64,000 nucleotides of DNA from Odontesthes bonariensis (taxonomy: Eukaryota; Chordata; Actinopteri; Atheriniformes; Atherinopsidae), in the NCBI RefSeq assembly GCF_027942865.1, contig NC_134515.1, positions 3,542,839 to 3,606,838 on the forward strand, in the 5' to 3' direction. The number at the start of each line of letters is the position of its first letter. Positions within the stretch are counted from its first letter, which is position 1. Both the position numbers and the translations under genes were made by a program. The notes under the pieces are model-generated. The model did no database searches and had not been told where the DNA came from. It worked only from the letters and a program-made list of their open reading frames with translations. Positions 37,201 to 45,834 of the stretch are shown here, in pieces.

Positions 37201-40200
37201 TGATTAAGCACGATTAATCACATTTGTACGCAGAATCCAAAAATGAATCCAAAAGTAGCGTATAGCTTTTAGCATTTAGCTTTATTTTAAATGTGCTGCC
37301 ATATGAATGAAAGTGCCATAACATTTGTTGTGCAAACACACTTTTAATATCAGTTGTGTGTTTTGCCTTTAAGTGATATTTTAGATTGGAACTACTACGC
37401 TGAGAAGACAATTCAACTTGGTAGTGTTTACAGATGACTTTGGTTCTGTCGACTCCGCCGTCTGGAAGAACTTTAAAATGAAAATGGCCGAGTAAAAGTT
37501 CCGTACCCTTCTCCATGTTTGGTGGATCCGCCGATTACTTTCTTTTCCTGTTCCACAGCAGACAGCAACAGACTTTTACAAAATAAAAGCCTGTGAGCAA
37601 CAGACTTTTACAATAATAAAATAAATAATAAAACATGTGCTAATGCGAGATAAAATATTTATCGGCGTTAAACGAGTTAACGCGATAATAACGAGTTAAC
37701 TCGCCCAGCTGTAGTTTAAATCCATATTCAGCCTTTTCTCCTGACTTTGATCTAATCTTTCCTCCAAAAAAGAAAGAACAGGATAATTGGGCCTAAGAAA
37801 AAAACATAATTCGAGCTAAATTGTGTTTGAGGTACAAGTCCGATAAAACCGTCTGGTGGTGCTACATGCCGTGCTGTCGAAGTAGAAAGAATAAAAATAA
37901 ATATAACAAATGTCACAAATGTGTGTTTTGGTAAAAATGTCAACAAGGAGAGCAGAGCCCCGTGCCCGGCTGAGCGAGCAGCCCGCATACGGAGGCTGCT
38001 GGTGGGCCACGAGGACTCTGCTTCACGCCCCGGCCTGTGGTCACGTGGTCGCCCCCCCGCTCTGCTCGCCCCACTGAGCCTCTTTGATAACAAAGCATTT
38101 TACCTCCAGCCACGCTGAACAGGACTCCCACAGCTTTGCAGAGAAAAGTTCGCAGCCGGACGATCCCGGGAATCTTCACTCCGTTTAAGTAACTTTTGAT
38201 CTCTGGAATCCCCGAACCTGCAGCCACCGGCTGGACCACGGAGAGAAGATCACACGTTACCACACAGCGCTGCAGCTTGGTGTTCAAAGCAGGAGCACCA
38301 AATCACAACTTCTGATCAACCTTAAGAGCTAAAAGTCCTGGTTCCTGCAGGTTTACTACATCCAGGGCGAGCTGGTGTAACTAACCCAAACAATGGAGAT
38401 CTCACTACTACGACTCCAGTAATAAACCTGCTGAGTCGACCTCAGGTTCACCAACAACAACAAAACGGGAGGAATTAGCATCAGCTTACCAAACTAAACC
38501 TATAATTCAGAGTGAAAAGCAGCAGGTAAAACAGGAAGGAAAGCGACACAAGAGGTAAACGGGTAAAAGTCACGGCCACGTCATTAAAGGGACAGTTCGC
38601 CTCTTTTGACATGAAGCTGTGTAACATCCCATATCAGCAACATCATTTCTGAACATCTTCTTACCCCCTGCTGCGTCCTGTGAGCAGAGTTCCAGCCTCG
38701 TTTTGGTGTTGATGAAGGTAGTCCGGCTAGTTGGCTGGGGTTTAAAAAATAAAGCGTTTTGCTTCTCAGAACAATATGCGTTCAACAGAGTAATACATTT
38801 GCATCACAAAATGGTTCTCCAGGAAAAAGTCAGACCTCACAATCCCTTGGCCCTATTTTCTCTCCCTTCGTATCACTGCCTGCTGCCGCCTGCCGACAGA
38901 CGCGCCTGTTACAGTGTTTGCTGCTCGGTCTGCACAGCAGGCAGTGATACGAAGGGAGAGAAAATAGGGCCAAGCGATTGTGAGGTCTGACTTTTTCCTG
39001 GAGAACCATTTTGTGATGCAAATGTATTACTCTGTTGAACGCATATTGTTTTGAGACGCAAAACGCTTTATTTTTTAAACCCCAGCCAACTAGCCGGACT
39101 ACCTTCATCAACACCAAAACGAGGCTGGAACTCTGCTCACAGGACGCAGCAGGGGGTAAGAAGATGTTCATAAATGATGTTTCTGATATGGGATGTCATA
39201 CAGCTTCATGTCAAAAGAGGCGAACTATCCCTTTAAAGCGCGATTAGCTGTGACTGATGTGGTCGTTCCAGTTTTATTGTCAGATCTCATTCAGACCTAG
39301 TGTCTATGCATGAAATCTGCACGATATCTTTGAATTTATCTGGACTGTTGCTTGTTTTTAATTTCATTTAAATTATTTTATTTGTTTCTCTTTATATTCT
39401 TTTATGCATTTTTAATGCTTCTTCCACTCCCTGCTGCAATGCTTTTATTTTATGTAAAGCACTTTGAACTGTTTGTACATGAAATGTGCTATATAAATAA
39501 ATTTGATTTGATTTGATTCGATTCTTCTGACTAAAAACAGAAAAGTGGGACTTTTCTAAATGTCTGAGTTAATTTTTCTGTTCCCGGTGGCTCAGCGTCC
39601 GAGCGAAGCTGTGAGAAACGGTTCAAGCTGGACTCACCTCGATGAGGACGAGGACACTGGCGATGAAGATGAACGTCATGTTGAATGAGAGGAGTTCCAG
39701 CAGAGACAAAGAGAGGCAGCCTTGGTCAGTGCACCGCTCTATAGCTGCAGGTGTTCAGTTAAGGTGGACTCGCTGTTTAATCCAGTGATCCTCACGATTT
39801 ATTTCACCAGAGCCACATTGGCAGCAAAATCAAGGGAAGTGCCACTTTTACCACAACATACTAAAGTCCCCTTTTGCAAATATGCATTTCTACATATAAA
39901 AAAGAACCAACACAGCCAATACATTTTCAATTAAGACCACATTTCCATTAATACTGGGATGAGCGGAAGCTGGCGTGCATGTCCTCGACTTTCTTCATGT
40001 TGTATTTGTAGTTTGTTGTTGTAATCATAGTGAGACATTCAGGGTGAGCATGGTTTTTGTGCTGATTTTGCCCTTTTTTAATTAAAAACCGATCCATTGT
40101 GCCTGCATCTCGCGCTGGCTAAAGGAGCTAGCGTGCTCTGCGGTCAAGTGTGAGGAGGTTTAAGCGGGCTGTGTTGCCAGGTTTAACAGTCCCCCTTTAG

Positions 40201-43200
40201 GAAACACCATTAATACTTAATTAATAGGGGTGGGCAAAAAAATAAATAAATAAATAAAAAAAAAAATCGATTCATGGACATATCGCGATTTTTCATGGAA
40301 TGATTTTAAAAATCGATTTTTCTACCCAGAATCAATTATATTACGTCATATCCATGTCCAGAAAAACTTCATTAATTCATTACATTAAGTTATGTTAAGA
40401 CTAGCCCACATTTGTGCTGTGTGGACATTTCAATTCATTTTGTAACTGTAAACTTTAAAAGATGTTGTACATGTTAAGTACCTCTTTTTGTCTCAGTTGA
40501 AATAAATGTCAGCTGCTGGACTGACTGACACAGACTGATGTGCATTGCTTATGGGAATGACATTCATTCTAGAAGTGTATGATTCAACTTGTTTTGTTTT
40601 TTAAGGCGGAAGAAAATTGCAATTACTGATTATATCGAATCACAATACTTGTAGAATCGCAATTATCAAGAATCGTGATACAAATCGAATCGTGATCAAA
40701 GCATATCGTCCCACCCCTATTAATTAATACTTAATAAAAATACTTAATACTACAAAAACGCAAACTTAATAAAAATACCTAATACTGTGCAGTATTCGCT
40801 GAGTGTTATTTGAAAAGATTTATTGTTATTGTTCCCATATTGTTATAAGCTACTATGCGAGTGCGAGCCGCCAGTTAGAGCTTGAGGAGCCGCACAATGA
40901 GCATCTCTGGTATAAGGGCTCATATTAACCTCATGTTCATGACAGGTGGAGCTATGGCGTGTACACATTCAGAAATCTGTTTGAAAGGATACAATCTCCA
41001 ACCAGAGATAATTTGATTTTGGTGAAGAGGTGCACAAAGAAGTCCACGAACAGGCCGACCTGAAAGAGAAACACGAGGGAGACACGTCCCGTTCACCTGC
41101 AACACGATGGGAGGGCGGGAGATGTGGAAGGCACCTACCAGCCCCACTGTGACCCCGATGACGAACACCATCATCCACCGCACCGCCTCGTACTTTCTGG
41201 CTTTCTGTTGGGAGTTAAAAACCATCTGTGAGCAGCTCGGCTGGGATTAAAAGCAGAGAAAATGTGCTTTTCCTCAGAGGTTTGAACAGCAGGGTGTCTG
41301 CAGGTTTTAACAAGTGCAATTTTAGACTTTTTTAGACCTTTTTTAGACCATCATGGGTTAAATTTAAGACCTTCACTGGGCAATTCCGTGGGAATTTGGT
41401 GTCGCGTTTGCCGACTCCTGGTGTTTGCTGGATTTCGTGTGAGACTCCAGGTCCCGAGTTTAAGCGTTCTTTTGCAGAACGTGCAATATGCCTCACTATC
41501 GTCAGCGGGGACACGTTTTAGCCAGTCTGCAAACTCTTCCCTTGAGAGCCAATTCTCGTTGAATTTACACTTCCCCATCTCCTGCCATTCGGAGCCTACT
41601 TCATAACGATTCCCGCCTTGCTTGCACACAGAATCAAAATGCTTGCTGCTGCATCCTGTGACGGCAGTACATTTCCGTTTCACATCTGTAGTTTTATTAT
41701 TGTACGTTCCACTAACAGCAACGCGTCATGTAGAACTACACGGACCATAACTGCCACCATAACAGAAAAAAAACGGCGTGGAAAAGGACGTAAAAATATT
41801 GTTGATATTTTGCATTGAAACGTAGGTCTTAAATTACTCAAAACTCAATTTTAGACTTACAGTGCAAAATATCTCTATATTTTAGACATTTTTAGGCCTT
41901 AAATTGAAAATGTGTAATTGAAGACTATTTTAGACTTTTTAAGACTCCGCGGACACCCTGGAACAGAAACAGCACACACGGGTATATATCATCTGGAACA
42001 GTCTTCCTCTGCACATACGGGAGAGCCCCACACTGATTAGAGCTCAGTTCAAACTATGGCTGAAAGCAAACCAGTCATGTGACCATTAGACTCTCAACAT
42101 TCCCTGTGATGCTTCTATTGTATATTATATTTTCTTTCTTGTGTATTTTCTTTCTTGTGTATTTGCCTGCCTAGGGACTACGGATGAAAACTAGCTTTGT
42201 AGCTATAATCCGGCATATTTACATTTGTTTTTATACTGATGTTCATTAATGTGCACTGTCCCTATTCAAATAAATAAAAAAATAGATAGTAGAAAGGCAG
42301 CGTGTCACCTTGTTGTTCATCCCCTCCAGAACCTCCACATACGGCTCGTTGATGCAGCGGTCATAATCCAAGCTCTGGAAAAGCCAAATAAACACCGTGT
42401 CACACATCCACCGACTCATCTGCACCACAACTTTCAAACCTTTCTCACCTCATAGTCTTTCCTGGGTAGAATCTCCTCATCTTCATCTCTGATTTCCCCA
42501 AGTATTGTCTGAAAAAAGAAAAAAAAAAAAAGCATCTCAGGCCCCGTTTACACGATAGGAAGACGCAGATATTTTCCTGCGGTTTGGCCTCTCATTTACA
42601 CCAAAACCCCGTTTTTATCACAGAAAACGATTATTTCTAAAACCTCCGGCTAAAGTGGAGATTTCTGATAACGCCGGTTATGTGTTGCCGTGTCAACTGG
42701 GAGAAACGGCGTTTTAGGTTCTTAAACGTCACATTATGCGCCAGAAAATGCTTAACGTCATGCGAGCGCCTTATGTTTACAGTTTGTTTGGCTACTGATC
42801 AGGATTATCATGGATGATGTTAAAGTTCTACTAATTTTTACGTTTGTGGCCTTATTGCATTTGCCACCCCAAACCTGCTCGCACAGTTCAAAATAGAGGA
42901 GCACCACTCTTCCGTGGCCGCTCCTGCGTCCAGTATCCACTGACTGTCTATATTTCCCTCTCATTGCCTTCAGTTTTGTTGTGATATTTGCTCGCGTTAT
43001 CTCCTCCTTCACATGAGGAAAGTCCTCGATTCTGAGGATTTTGATTGGCTTGCATGGCTTTATTCCTTTCCCTACACTGGTTTGGCAGAGTTATTATGGC
43101 GCTTGACGGCGTATTTATGCGGGTTGATGTAAATGACAAGTTTTTTGAAAACGATGTTGTGTGCACGATGTTATTATTGTAAACGGAGGGGGGGAAACAT

Positions 43201-44111
43201 TCGTTTCTCTAAATACCCGGCTATGTGTAAATGTGGGCTAAGTCAGGCTGAGGTCTGCACTCTGACTGGACCGTTGAACACCTTGATTCTTCTCTTCTTC
43301 ACACATTCTGCTGTAGATCTGCTGCTGTGTTTGGGATCATTGTCCTGTTGATGAGCCAGTTTCAGCCCAGCTTCAGCTGTCGGGCAGACGGCCTCACATC
43401 TGACTCTAGAACACTTTGGCATCCAGAGGAGTTCATGGTGGACTCAATGACTGCAAGGTGCCCAGGTCCTGTGGCTGCAGAACAAGCCCAGATCATCAGC
43501 CCTCCACCACCGTACTTGACAGTTGGTATGAGGTGTTTGTGCTGATATGCTGTGTTTGGTTTCCTCCAAACCTGCTGCTGTGCATTATGAGCAAACATCT
43601 CCACTTTGGTCTGCTCTGTCCAAAGGACATTGTTCCAGAAGTGTTGTGGTTTGTTCAGATGCAGCTTTGCAAACCTAAGCTGTGCTGCCATGTTCTTTTT
43701 AGAGAGAAGAGGCTTTCTCCTGCAGCCCTTCCACACAAGCCATACCTGTTCAGTCTGTTTCTAACTGTGCTGTCATGACCTTTAACCTTTAACATGCTGA
43801 CTGAGGCCTGCAGAGTCTGAGATGTAGCTCTTGGGTTTCTGACCTTGGGGTGACCTTTAACCTTGAACATGCTAACTGAGGCCTGCAGAGTCTGAGATGT
43901 AGCTCTTGGGTTTCAGTAAGGGTTCACTTACTTTTCCCACACTGCTTCTGTGTTACTTGAATAATGACTCAGCGTAATATGTCACGTGCCGTTGTTCATC
44001 TGAAATGATATTTGCCTCATTTTAAGACCTGGTGACGACCAGATTAGTTTTTTAATGTCCTGAAACATGAAAGTTTAGCATTGAAAGAAGTTTTTTATAT
44101 GACTAAACAAT

Positions 44112-44174
<63 letters not shown>

Positions 44175-44532
44175 CTACGGAGCCCCTAAAGGGACATGGA
44201 GACATTTTTTTTTTGCGAGATCTCGCAAAAGTTTTTTTCCCACTTCAGTGAACCGGAAGTAAAACAGACACAGCGATGGAGGAGCCTACCCATCATCTTT
44301 TCAGATGTCTCTCACTTATGTCAAAGCCATGTCTACGTGCAAGAACGGATTTGATGTCTTTATATGTTAGGCCAATACTGAAATAGAAATCAATAAACTT
44401 CTCCCACGGATGATGGGTAGGCTCCTCCATCGCTGTGTCTGTTTTACTTCAGGTTCACTGGCGTGGGGAAAAAACTTTTGCGAGATCTCGCAAAACAAAT
44501 AAATCCCTCCATGTCCCTTTAGGGGCTCCGTA

Positions 44533-44563
<31 letters not shown>

Positions 44564-45820
44564 TATATATATAATAATAAATGTTAAACCTCGACTTGAA
44601 AAACAGCAAGAATTTTCCCTTAAAAGTGCATAAAGAGTGGAGACAGTGAGCTCATTCCTCTGATAAAAAAACATAACATAACTATCTAAATGACAGTGAG
44701 CTGACAACTATAACTAAAGCAAAATACTTGGGTCATATTCTTAGGAATGACTTATGTGATGATGATGATATTCAGCGTCAGTGCAAGCTGTATGCTCAAG
44801 CGAATATGCTGGCACGAATATTTTATATGTGTGCGAAGGAGGTCAAAATATCTCTTTTTAAAACTTACTGTACTCCACTATATACAGCTCATCTTTGGTG
44901 TAGTTACAGCAGAACTAAGATGAATAAGATCAAGGTGGCTTATAATGATGAACTTAGAATTTTGCTTAAGGCTCCAAGGTGGGAAAGTGCAAGTTCTCTC
45001 TTTGTCACTGCAAATGTGCCCACATTTCAGGCTCTAATGAGGAGCCGTATGTATAAATTTATGTGTAGATTAAATCTATCAAGAAATGGAATCATAAGGT
45101 GTTTGTCTAAGATAAAGGAAAGTGACACCCAATACAATTCTGACATCTGGAAATACTGGAAAAGCCAATTATATGTGGGCCTATCCCCCAATCCGATGTT
45201 CATGAAATGATTGTCTCTGTGTGTGTGTATGTGTGTGTGTTTGGGGGGGGGGGGGGGGGGTATGTCTTTTAATGTACTGCATATTCTTATCTGGACCTTG
45301 AGTCTGTGAAATAAGGTTTATTATTATTATAAAATGTGAAAGAAGTTTCATTCAAGTCTGAAAGACAGAAATCATGATTAGGACTCGTGCCAAATTAAAT
45401 GTAAACACGTGACACAACCAGAAATCTCCAAATCATCACCTGATTTAATAAATAAAAAACCTACAGAGTCAAGAAGACAATGTGCAACACAACTGAAAAG
45501 TTGATTATTATTATTTTAGCTTCTTTAAAAAGAAAAAGGCGAATTTACACAGTTTGGTCTGCAATGAGAGTTGATGCCAGGTTATTGTGTGCAGCTTCCA
45601 ACAGATGCAGCAAACAGTAAGTGTGCAGCAGGGTGGAGCAGACCGGTGGTTTCAGGAGGTTTCACACCAGAACCTGAAGAACCCGAACACATCAGACAAT
45701 AACCCATAAACCCCCAATTCCATCACTTATCCTGGGTGCCCTCACCAGCTCCTCCGGCGTCCGCGTCTCTTCTTCTCTGCAGCAACACTGGCAACAAAAA
45801 CAGCCTCTGCAGCACGCCAT
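19176..45820 (-). CDS. clcn6: Chloride/proton exchanger ClC-6, complete gene
   Basis: The family is an electrogenic 2Cl-/H+ antiporter of late endosomes. Twenty-three coding exons, all with AG/GT borders, join in continuous phase to 2589 nt (862 aa; human ClC-6 is about 869). The N-terminus is cysteine-rich ([14 protein letters not shown]), then TRTPEEL and SLDYDRCIN. The CLC signatures are GSGIPE (residues 152-157), GKEGP (194-198, gating Glu196) and GLFVP (480-484). The proton glutamate is Glu263 in [15 protein letters not shown] and NKT sequons fall at 405, 415 and 425, where ClC-6 is glycosylated. Two CBS domains lie at about 590-650 and 800-860, and the protein ends in LRQHYITI. Every intron of useful size holds transposons, but no coding exon is broken. 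The start is the only ATG in frame ahead of the conserved N-terminus. Confidence 0.97.
19319..20975. mobile_element. hAT element in clcn6 intron 22
   Basis: Perfect 8-bp duplication cctgatct (19311-19318 and 20976-20983). Ends cagaggtgggtagta and tactctacccacctctg. Holds MITE F1 copy 3 and a broken BED-like finger near 20360-20540. Confidence 0.88.
19577..20201. mobile_element. MITE family F1, copy 3
   Basis: Same family as 7211-7839, nested in the hAT at 19319-20975, hence younger than it. Confidence 0.8.
21023..21148 (-). CDS. clcn6: clcn6 exon 22 (CBS2)
   Basis: 42 codons: [20 protein letters not shown], the core of the second CBS domain. Phase 0 at both ends. Confidence 0.96.
21207..21851. 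mobile_element. Long palindromic TTAA element, copy 1
   Basis: Two arms of about 300 bp in inverted orientation, ends agggatagttcgc and gcgaactatccct; TTAA at 21203-21206 and 21852-21855. Lies in clcn6 intron 21. Confidence 0.88.
21907..22014 (-). CDS. clcn6: clcn6 exon 21
   Basis: 36 codons: [20 protein letters not shown] then [12 protein letters not shown]. Phase 0 at both ends. Confidence 0.96.
22088..22244 (-). CDS. clcn6: clcn6 exon 20
   Basis: 157 nt encoding [40 protein letters not shown] and GVCYSENQS. Confidence 0.96.
22245..23384. other. clcn6 intron 19 part, nothing recognised
   Basis: No coding exon or repeat that I can classify. Confidence 0.5.
23389..24638 (+). mobile_element. 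piggyBac element with transposase N-terminal fragment
   Basis: TTAA on both sides (23385-23388, 24639-24642). Ends cccattgacgcc and ggcgccaatggg. The frame at 23524-23957 encodes a piggyBac (PGBD4-like) transposase start with an acidic leader, then [19 protein letters not shown] and [16 protein letters not shown]. It then stops, with the catalytic part absent. Three subterminal palindromes lie at 23404-23488. Confidence 0.85.
23404..23488. repeat. Three 17-bp palindromes, 34-bp period
   Basis: tgttgcgtagcgcaaca at 23404-23420 and 23472-23488, and the variant tgttgcgttgcgcaaca at 23438-23454, spaced exactly 34 bp apart. Confidence 0.85.
24821..24981 (-). CDS. clcn6: clcn6 exon 19
   Basis: 161 nt encoding the ClC-6-specific basic/Ser linker [18 protein letters not shown] and an acidic tract ending LLERR-like. 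Phase 2 at the end. Confidence 0.95.
25760..25946 (-). CDS. clcn6: clcn6 exon 18 (CBS1)
   Basis: 187 nt encoding [20 protein letters not shown] and [10 protein letters not shown], the core of the first CBS domain. Ends in phase 0 with donor GTTGGT. Confidence 0.95.
26033..26794. mobile_element. Long palindromic TTAA element, copy 2
   Basis: As copy 1; TTAA at 26029-26032 and 26795-26798. The centre holds an extra insertion of about 120 bp (26366-26490) ending in a ttctga repeat. clcn6 intron 17. Confidence 0.88.
26833..26939 (-). CDS. clcn6: clcn6 exon 17
   Basis: 107 nt encoding [20 protein letters not shown] and [13 protein letters not shown], the link from the membrane domain to CBS1. 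Confidence 0.95.
27275..27640 (-). mobile_element. LINE 3' UTR fragment
   Basis: The block with gacaggaagccaatggaggg and nearby sequence resembles the minus-strand LINE UTR at 11520-11900. Confidence 0.5.
27753..27909 (-). CDS. clcn6: clcn6 exon 16
   Basis: 157 nt encoding [20 protein letters not shown] and [19 protein letters not shown], the last transport-domain helices. Confidence 0.96.
28240..28535 (+). mobile_element. LINE 3' end with (tcta)n tail
   Basis: Short decayed RT C-terminus ([13 protein letters not shown]) and the terminal gggatcaataaagtatctat tail common in fish LINEs. Confidence 0.6.
28791..29833. mobile_element. hAT-like element family F2, copy 1
   Basis: Starts cagtgatactcac; flanked by tttaatc at 28784-28790 and 29834-29840. 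Homologous to 39783-40909. Contains a tandem pair of ggctaaaggagctagcgtgc near 29556-29601. clcn6 intron 15. Confidence 0.7.
30119..30272 (-). CDS. clcn6: clcn6 exon 15 (GLFVP)
   Basis: 154 nt: [20 protein letters not shown], then [20 protein letters not shown]. This is the second CLC chloride-site signature. The donor GTAAGA is in phase 2. Confidence 0.95.
30314..30882. mobile_element. hAT MITE in clcn6 intron 14
   Basis: Ends cagggatgggcaactt and agttgcccatccctg; flanks ggacagga (30306-30313) and ggatagga (30883-30890), 7 of 8 bases identical. Lies 33 bases upstream of the exon 15 acceptor end. Confidence 0.82.
30994..31123 (-). CDS. clcn6: clcn6 exon 14 (luminal loop)
   Basis: 130 nt encoding the luminal loop with NST and NKT sequons, then [20 protein letters not shown]. 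Ends in phase 1. Confidence 0.94.
31247..32182 (-). mobile_element. BED-finger hAT element (copy C)
   Basis: Ends cagggctgggcaacg and cgttgcccagcccta; flanks gatgtcat and tatgttat share 6 of 8 bases. It carries the BED-finger frame in reverse and a piggyBac MITE at 31542-31996. clcn6 intron 13. Confidence 0.78.
31542..31996. mobile_element. piggyBac-like MITE inserted in hAT copy C
   Basis: TTAA at 31538-31541 and 31997-32000; inverted ends ccttgtggcaccca and tgggtcctacaagg. The sister copy D (about 37372) shows the uninterrupted sequence gcctttaagtgat. Confidence 0.88.
32464..32575 (-). CDS. clcn6: clcn6 exon 13
   Basis: 112 nt encoding [20 protein letters not shown] and LLGECRDL. The end of the exon encodes a luminal NTT sequon. 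Confidence 0.94.
32827..32993 (-). CDS. clcn6: clcn6 exon 12
   Basis: 167 nt with [35 protein letters not shown] and a basic linker. Ends in phase 2. Confidence 0.95.
33591..33864. mobile_element. hAT MITE in clcn6 intron 11
   Basis: Perfect 8-bp duplication gtaaatgc (33583-33590 and 33865-33872). Ends taaggatgcaccgataccga and ggtatcggtgcatctcta. Confidence 0.88.
34010..34123 (-). CDS. clcn6: clcn6 exon 11
   Basis: 38 codons, [17 protein letters not shown] then [16 protein letters not shown]. Phase 0 at both ends. Confidence 0.95.
34760..34925. repeat. Common teleost interspersed repeat
   Basis: Contains cagacgcttttatccaaagc followed by gacttacaa, a block widespread in fish genomes. Class not assigned here. 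Confidence 0.5.
35012..35144 (-). CDS. clcn6: clcn6 exon 10 (proton glutamate)
   Basis: 133 nt encoding [20 protein letters not shown] and [14 protein letters not shown]. The second Glu of SLEEG (Glu263) aligns with the proton glutamate of exchanger-type CLCs. Confidence 0.96.
35600..35658 (-). CDS. clcn6: clcn6 exon 9
   Basis: 59 nt encoding [19 protein letters not shown]. Ends in phase 2, matching exon 10. Confidence 0.93.
35802..36579. mobile_element. Element with about 200-bp inverted ends (cactggaaaa)
   Basis: Left cactggaaaaaatctaagtc and right gactttgattttttccagtg, with arms mirroring up to about 36000 and from about 36380. No transposase frame seen. clcn6 intron 8. Confidence 0.78.
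36789..36856 (-). CDS. clcn6: clcn6 exon 8 (gating glutamate)
   Basis: 68 nt encoding [25 protein letters not shown] carries the external gating glutamate (Glu196), expected for an exchanger. Confidence 0.96.
37149..37707 (-). mobile_element. BED-finger hAT element (copy D)
   Basis: Starts tagggctgggcaacg and ends near cgcccagctg. Minus frame 37516-37214 encodes the BED finger. It lacks the SINE of A and B and the piggyBac MITE of C. clcn6 intron 7. Confidence 0.78.
38104..38230 (-). CDS. clcn6: clcn6 exon 7 (GSGIPE)
   Basis: 127 nt encoding [20 protein letters not shown] and the following helix. GSGIP is the first chloride-binding signature of CLC proteins. Confidence 0.96.
38588..39232. 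mobile_element. Long palindromic TTAA element, copy 3
   Basis: As copies 1 and 2; TTAA at 38584-38587 and 39233-39236. clcn6 intron 6. Confidence 0.88.
39297..39520 (+). mobile_element. L2/Maui-like LINE 3' UTR
   Basis: Matches the 3' end of 1340-1937 and ends in tttgatttgatttgattcga. Confidence 0.7.
39638..39744 (-). CDS. clcn6: clcn6 exon 6
   Basis: 107 nt encoding [20 protein letters not shown], a membrane helix. A transposon end at 39783 lies only about 38 bases upstream of its acceptor. Confidence 0.93.
39783..40909. mobile_element. hAT-like element family F2, copy 2
   Basis: Starts cagtgatcctcac and ends gagcatctctg, homologous to 28791-29833. Contains another hAT MITE. Its left end is about 38 bases from the clcn6 exon 6 acceptor. 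Confidence 0.72.
40225..40719. mobile_element. hAT MITE nested in F2 copy 2
   Basis: Perfect 8-bp duplication ttaattaa (40217-40224 and 40720-40727). Ends taggggtgggc and gtcccacccta-type (right tcccacccctA). Confidence 0.85.
40993..41059 (-). CDS. clcn6: clcn6 exon 5
   Basis: 67 nt encoding [20 protein letters not shown]. The donor GTATCC was chosen because it restores phase and gives the conserved GDSIERC junction with exon 6. Confidence 0.88.
41139..41204 (-). CDS. clcn6: clcn6 exon 4
   Basis: Twenty-two codons covering [19 protein letters not shown], the start of the first membrane helix. Phase 0 at both ends. Confidence 0.95.
41290..41960 (-). mobile_element. hAT element with BED-like finger fragment
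   Basis: Ends cagggtgtctgcagg and ccgcggacaccctg, with gaacag directly on each side. Minus frame 41683-41351 encodes [17 protein letters not shown] and [12 protein letters not shown], a hAT N-terminal zinc-finger block. clcn6 intron 3. Confidence 0.78.
41965..42292 (+). mobile_element. LINE 3' end
   Basis: RT C-terminal scrap ([20 protein letters not shown]) and a 3' UTR with gggactacggatgaaaacta, a known fish LINE tail motif. Confidence 0.6.
42309..42374 (-). CDS. clcn6: clcn6 exon 3
   Basis: Twenty-two codons, [20 protein letters not shown]..., diagnostic for ClC-6. Phase 0 at both ends. Confidence 0.95.
42449..42508 (-). CDS. clcn6: clcn6 exon 2
   Basis: Twenty codons: an acidic stretch [20 protein letters not shown], matching the cytosolic N-terminus of ClC-6. 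Phase 0 at both ends. Confidence 0.93.
42540..43238 (-). mobile_element. PIF/Harbinger-like element with Myb/SANT-like fragment
   Basis: Ends ggccccgtttacac and gtgtaaatgtgggc. Minus frame 43012-42758 encodes [20 protein letters not shown] then [15 protein letters not shown], the trihelix-like second protein of Harbinger elements. clcn6 intron 1. Confidence 0.65.
43242..43915 (-). pseudogene. Tc1-like transposase remnant, minus strand
   Basis: Minus frame 43736-43362 encodes [36 protein letters not shown] and [20 protein letters not shown], the DD34E catalytic region. Both ends are broken, and an internal repeat lies at 43790-43915. Confidence 0.85.
44119..44168. repeat. (TA)n microsatellite
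   Basis: About 25 TA units next to the fold-back MITE. Confidence 0.95.
44178..44530. mobile_element. Fold-back MITE with TA flanks
   Basis: Arms of about 150 bp: left cggagcccctaaagggacat, right atgtccctttaggggctccg. Both contain gcgagatctcgc. TA at both borders suggests Tc1/mariner-type insertion. clcn6 intron 1. Confidence 0.82.
44700..45330 (+). pseudogene. LINE reverse-transcriptase C-terminal fragment
   Basis: Frame 44728-45210 has [47 protein letters not shown] and YKFMCRL. The 3' UTR ends in tattattattat. Open for 160 codons, so fairly young. Confidence 0.78.
45746..45820 (-). CDS. clcn6: clcn6 exon 1 (start)
   Basis: The exon has 25 codons from ATG 45820-45818 to donor GTGAG at 45745. 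It encodes a Cys cluster (seven Cys in the first 14 residues) and TRTPEEL. A CTT microsatellite and retroelement-like sequence begin about 15 bases upstream of the ATG. Confidence 0.93.
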
Positions 45821-45834
45821 CTTCGTTGTTGTGT

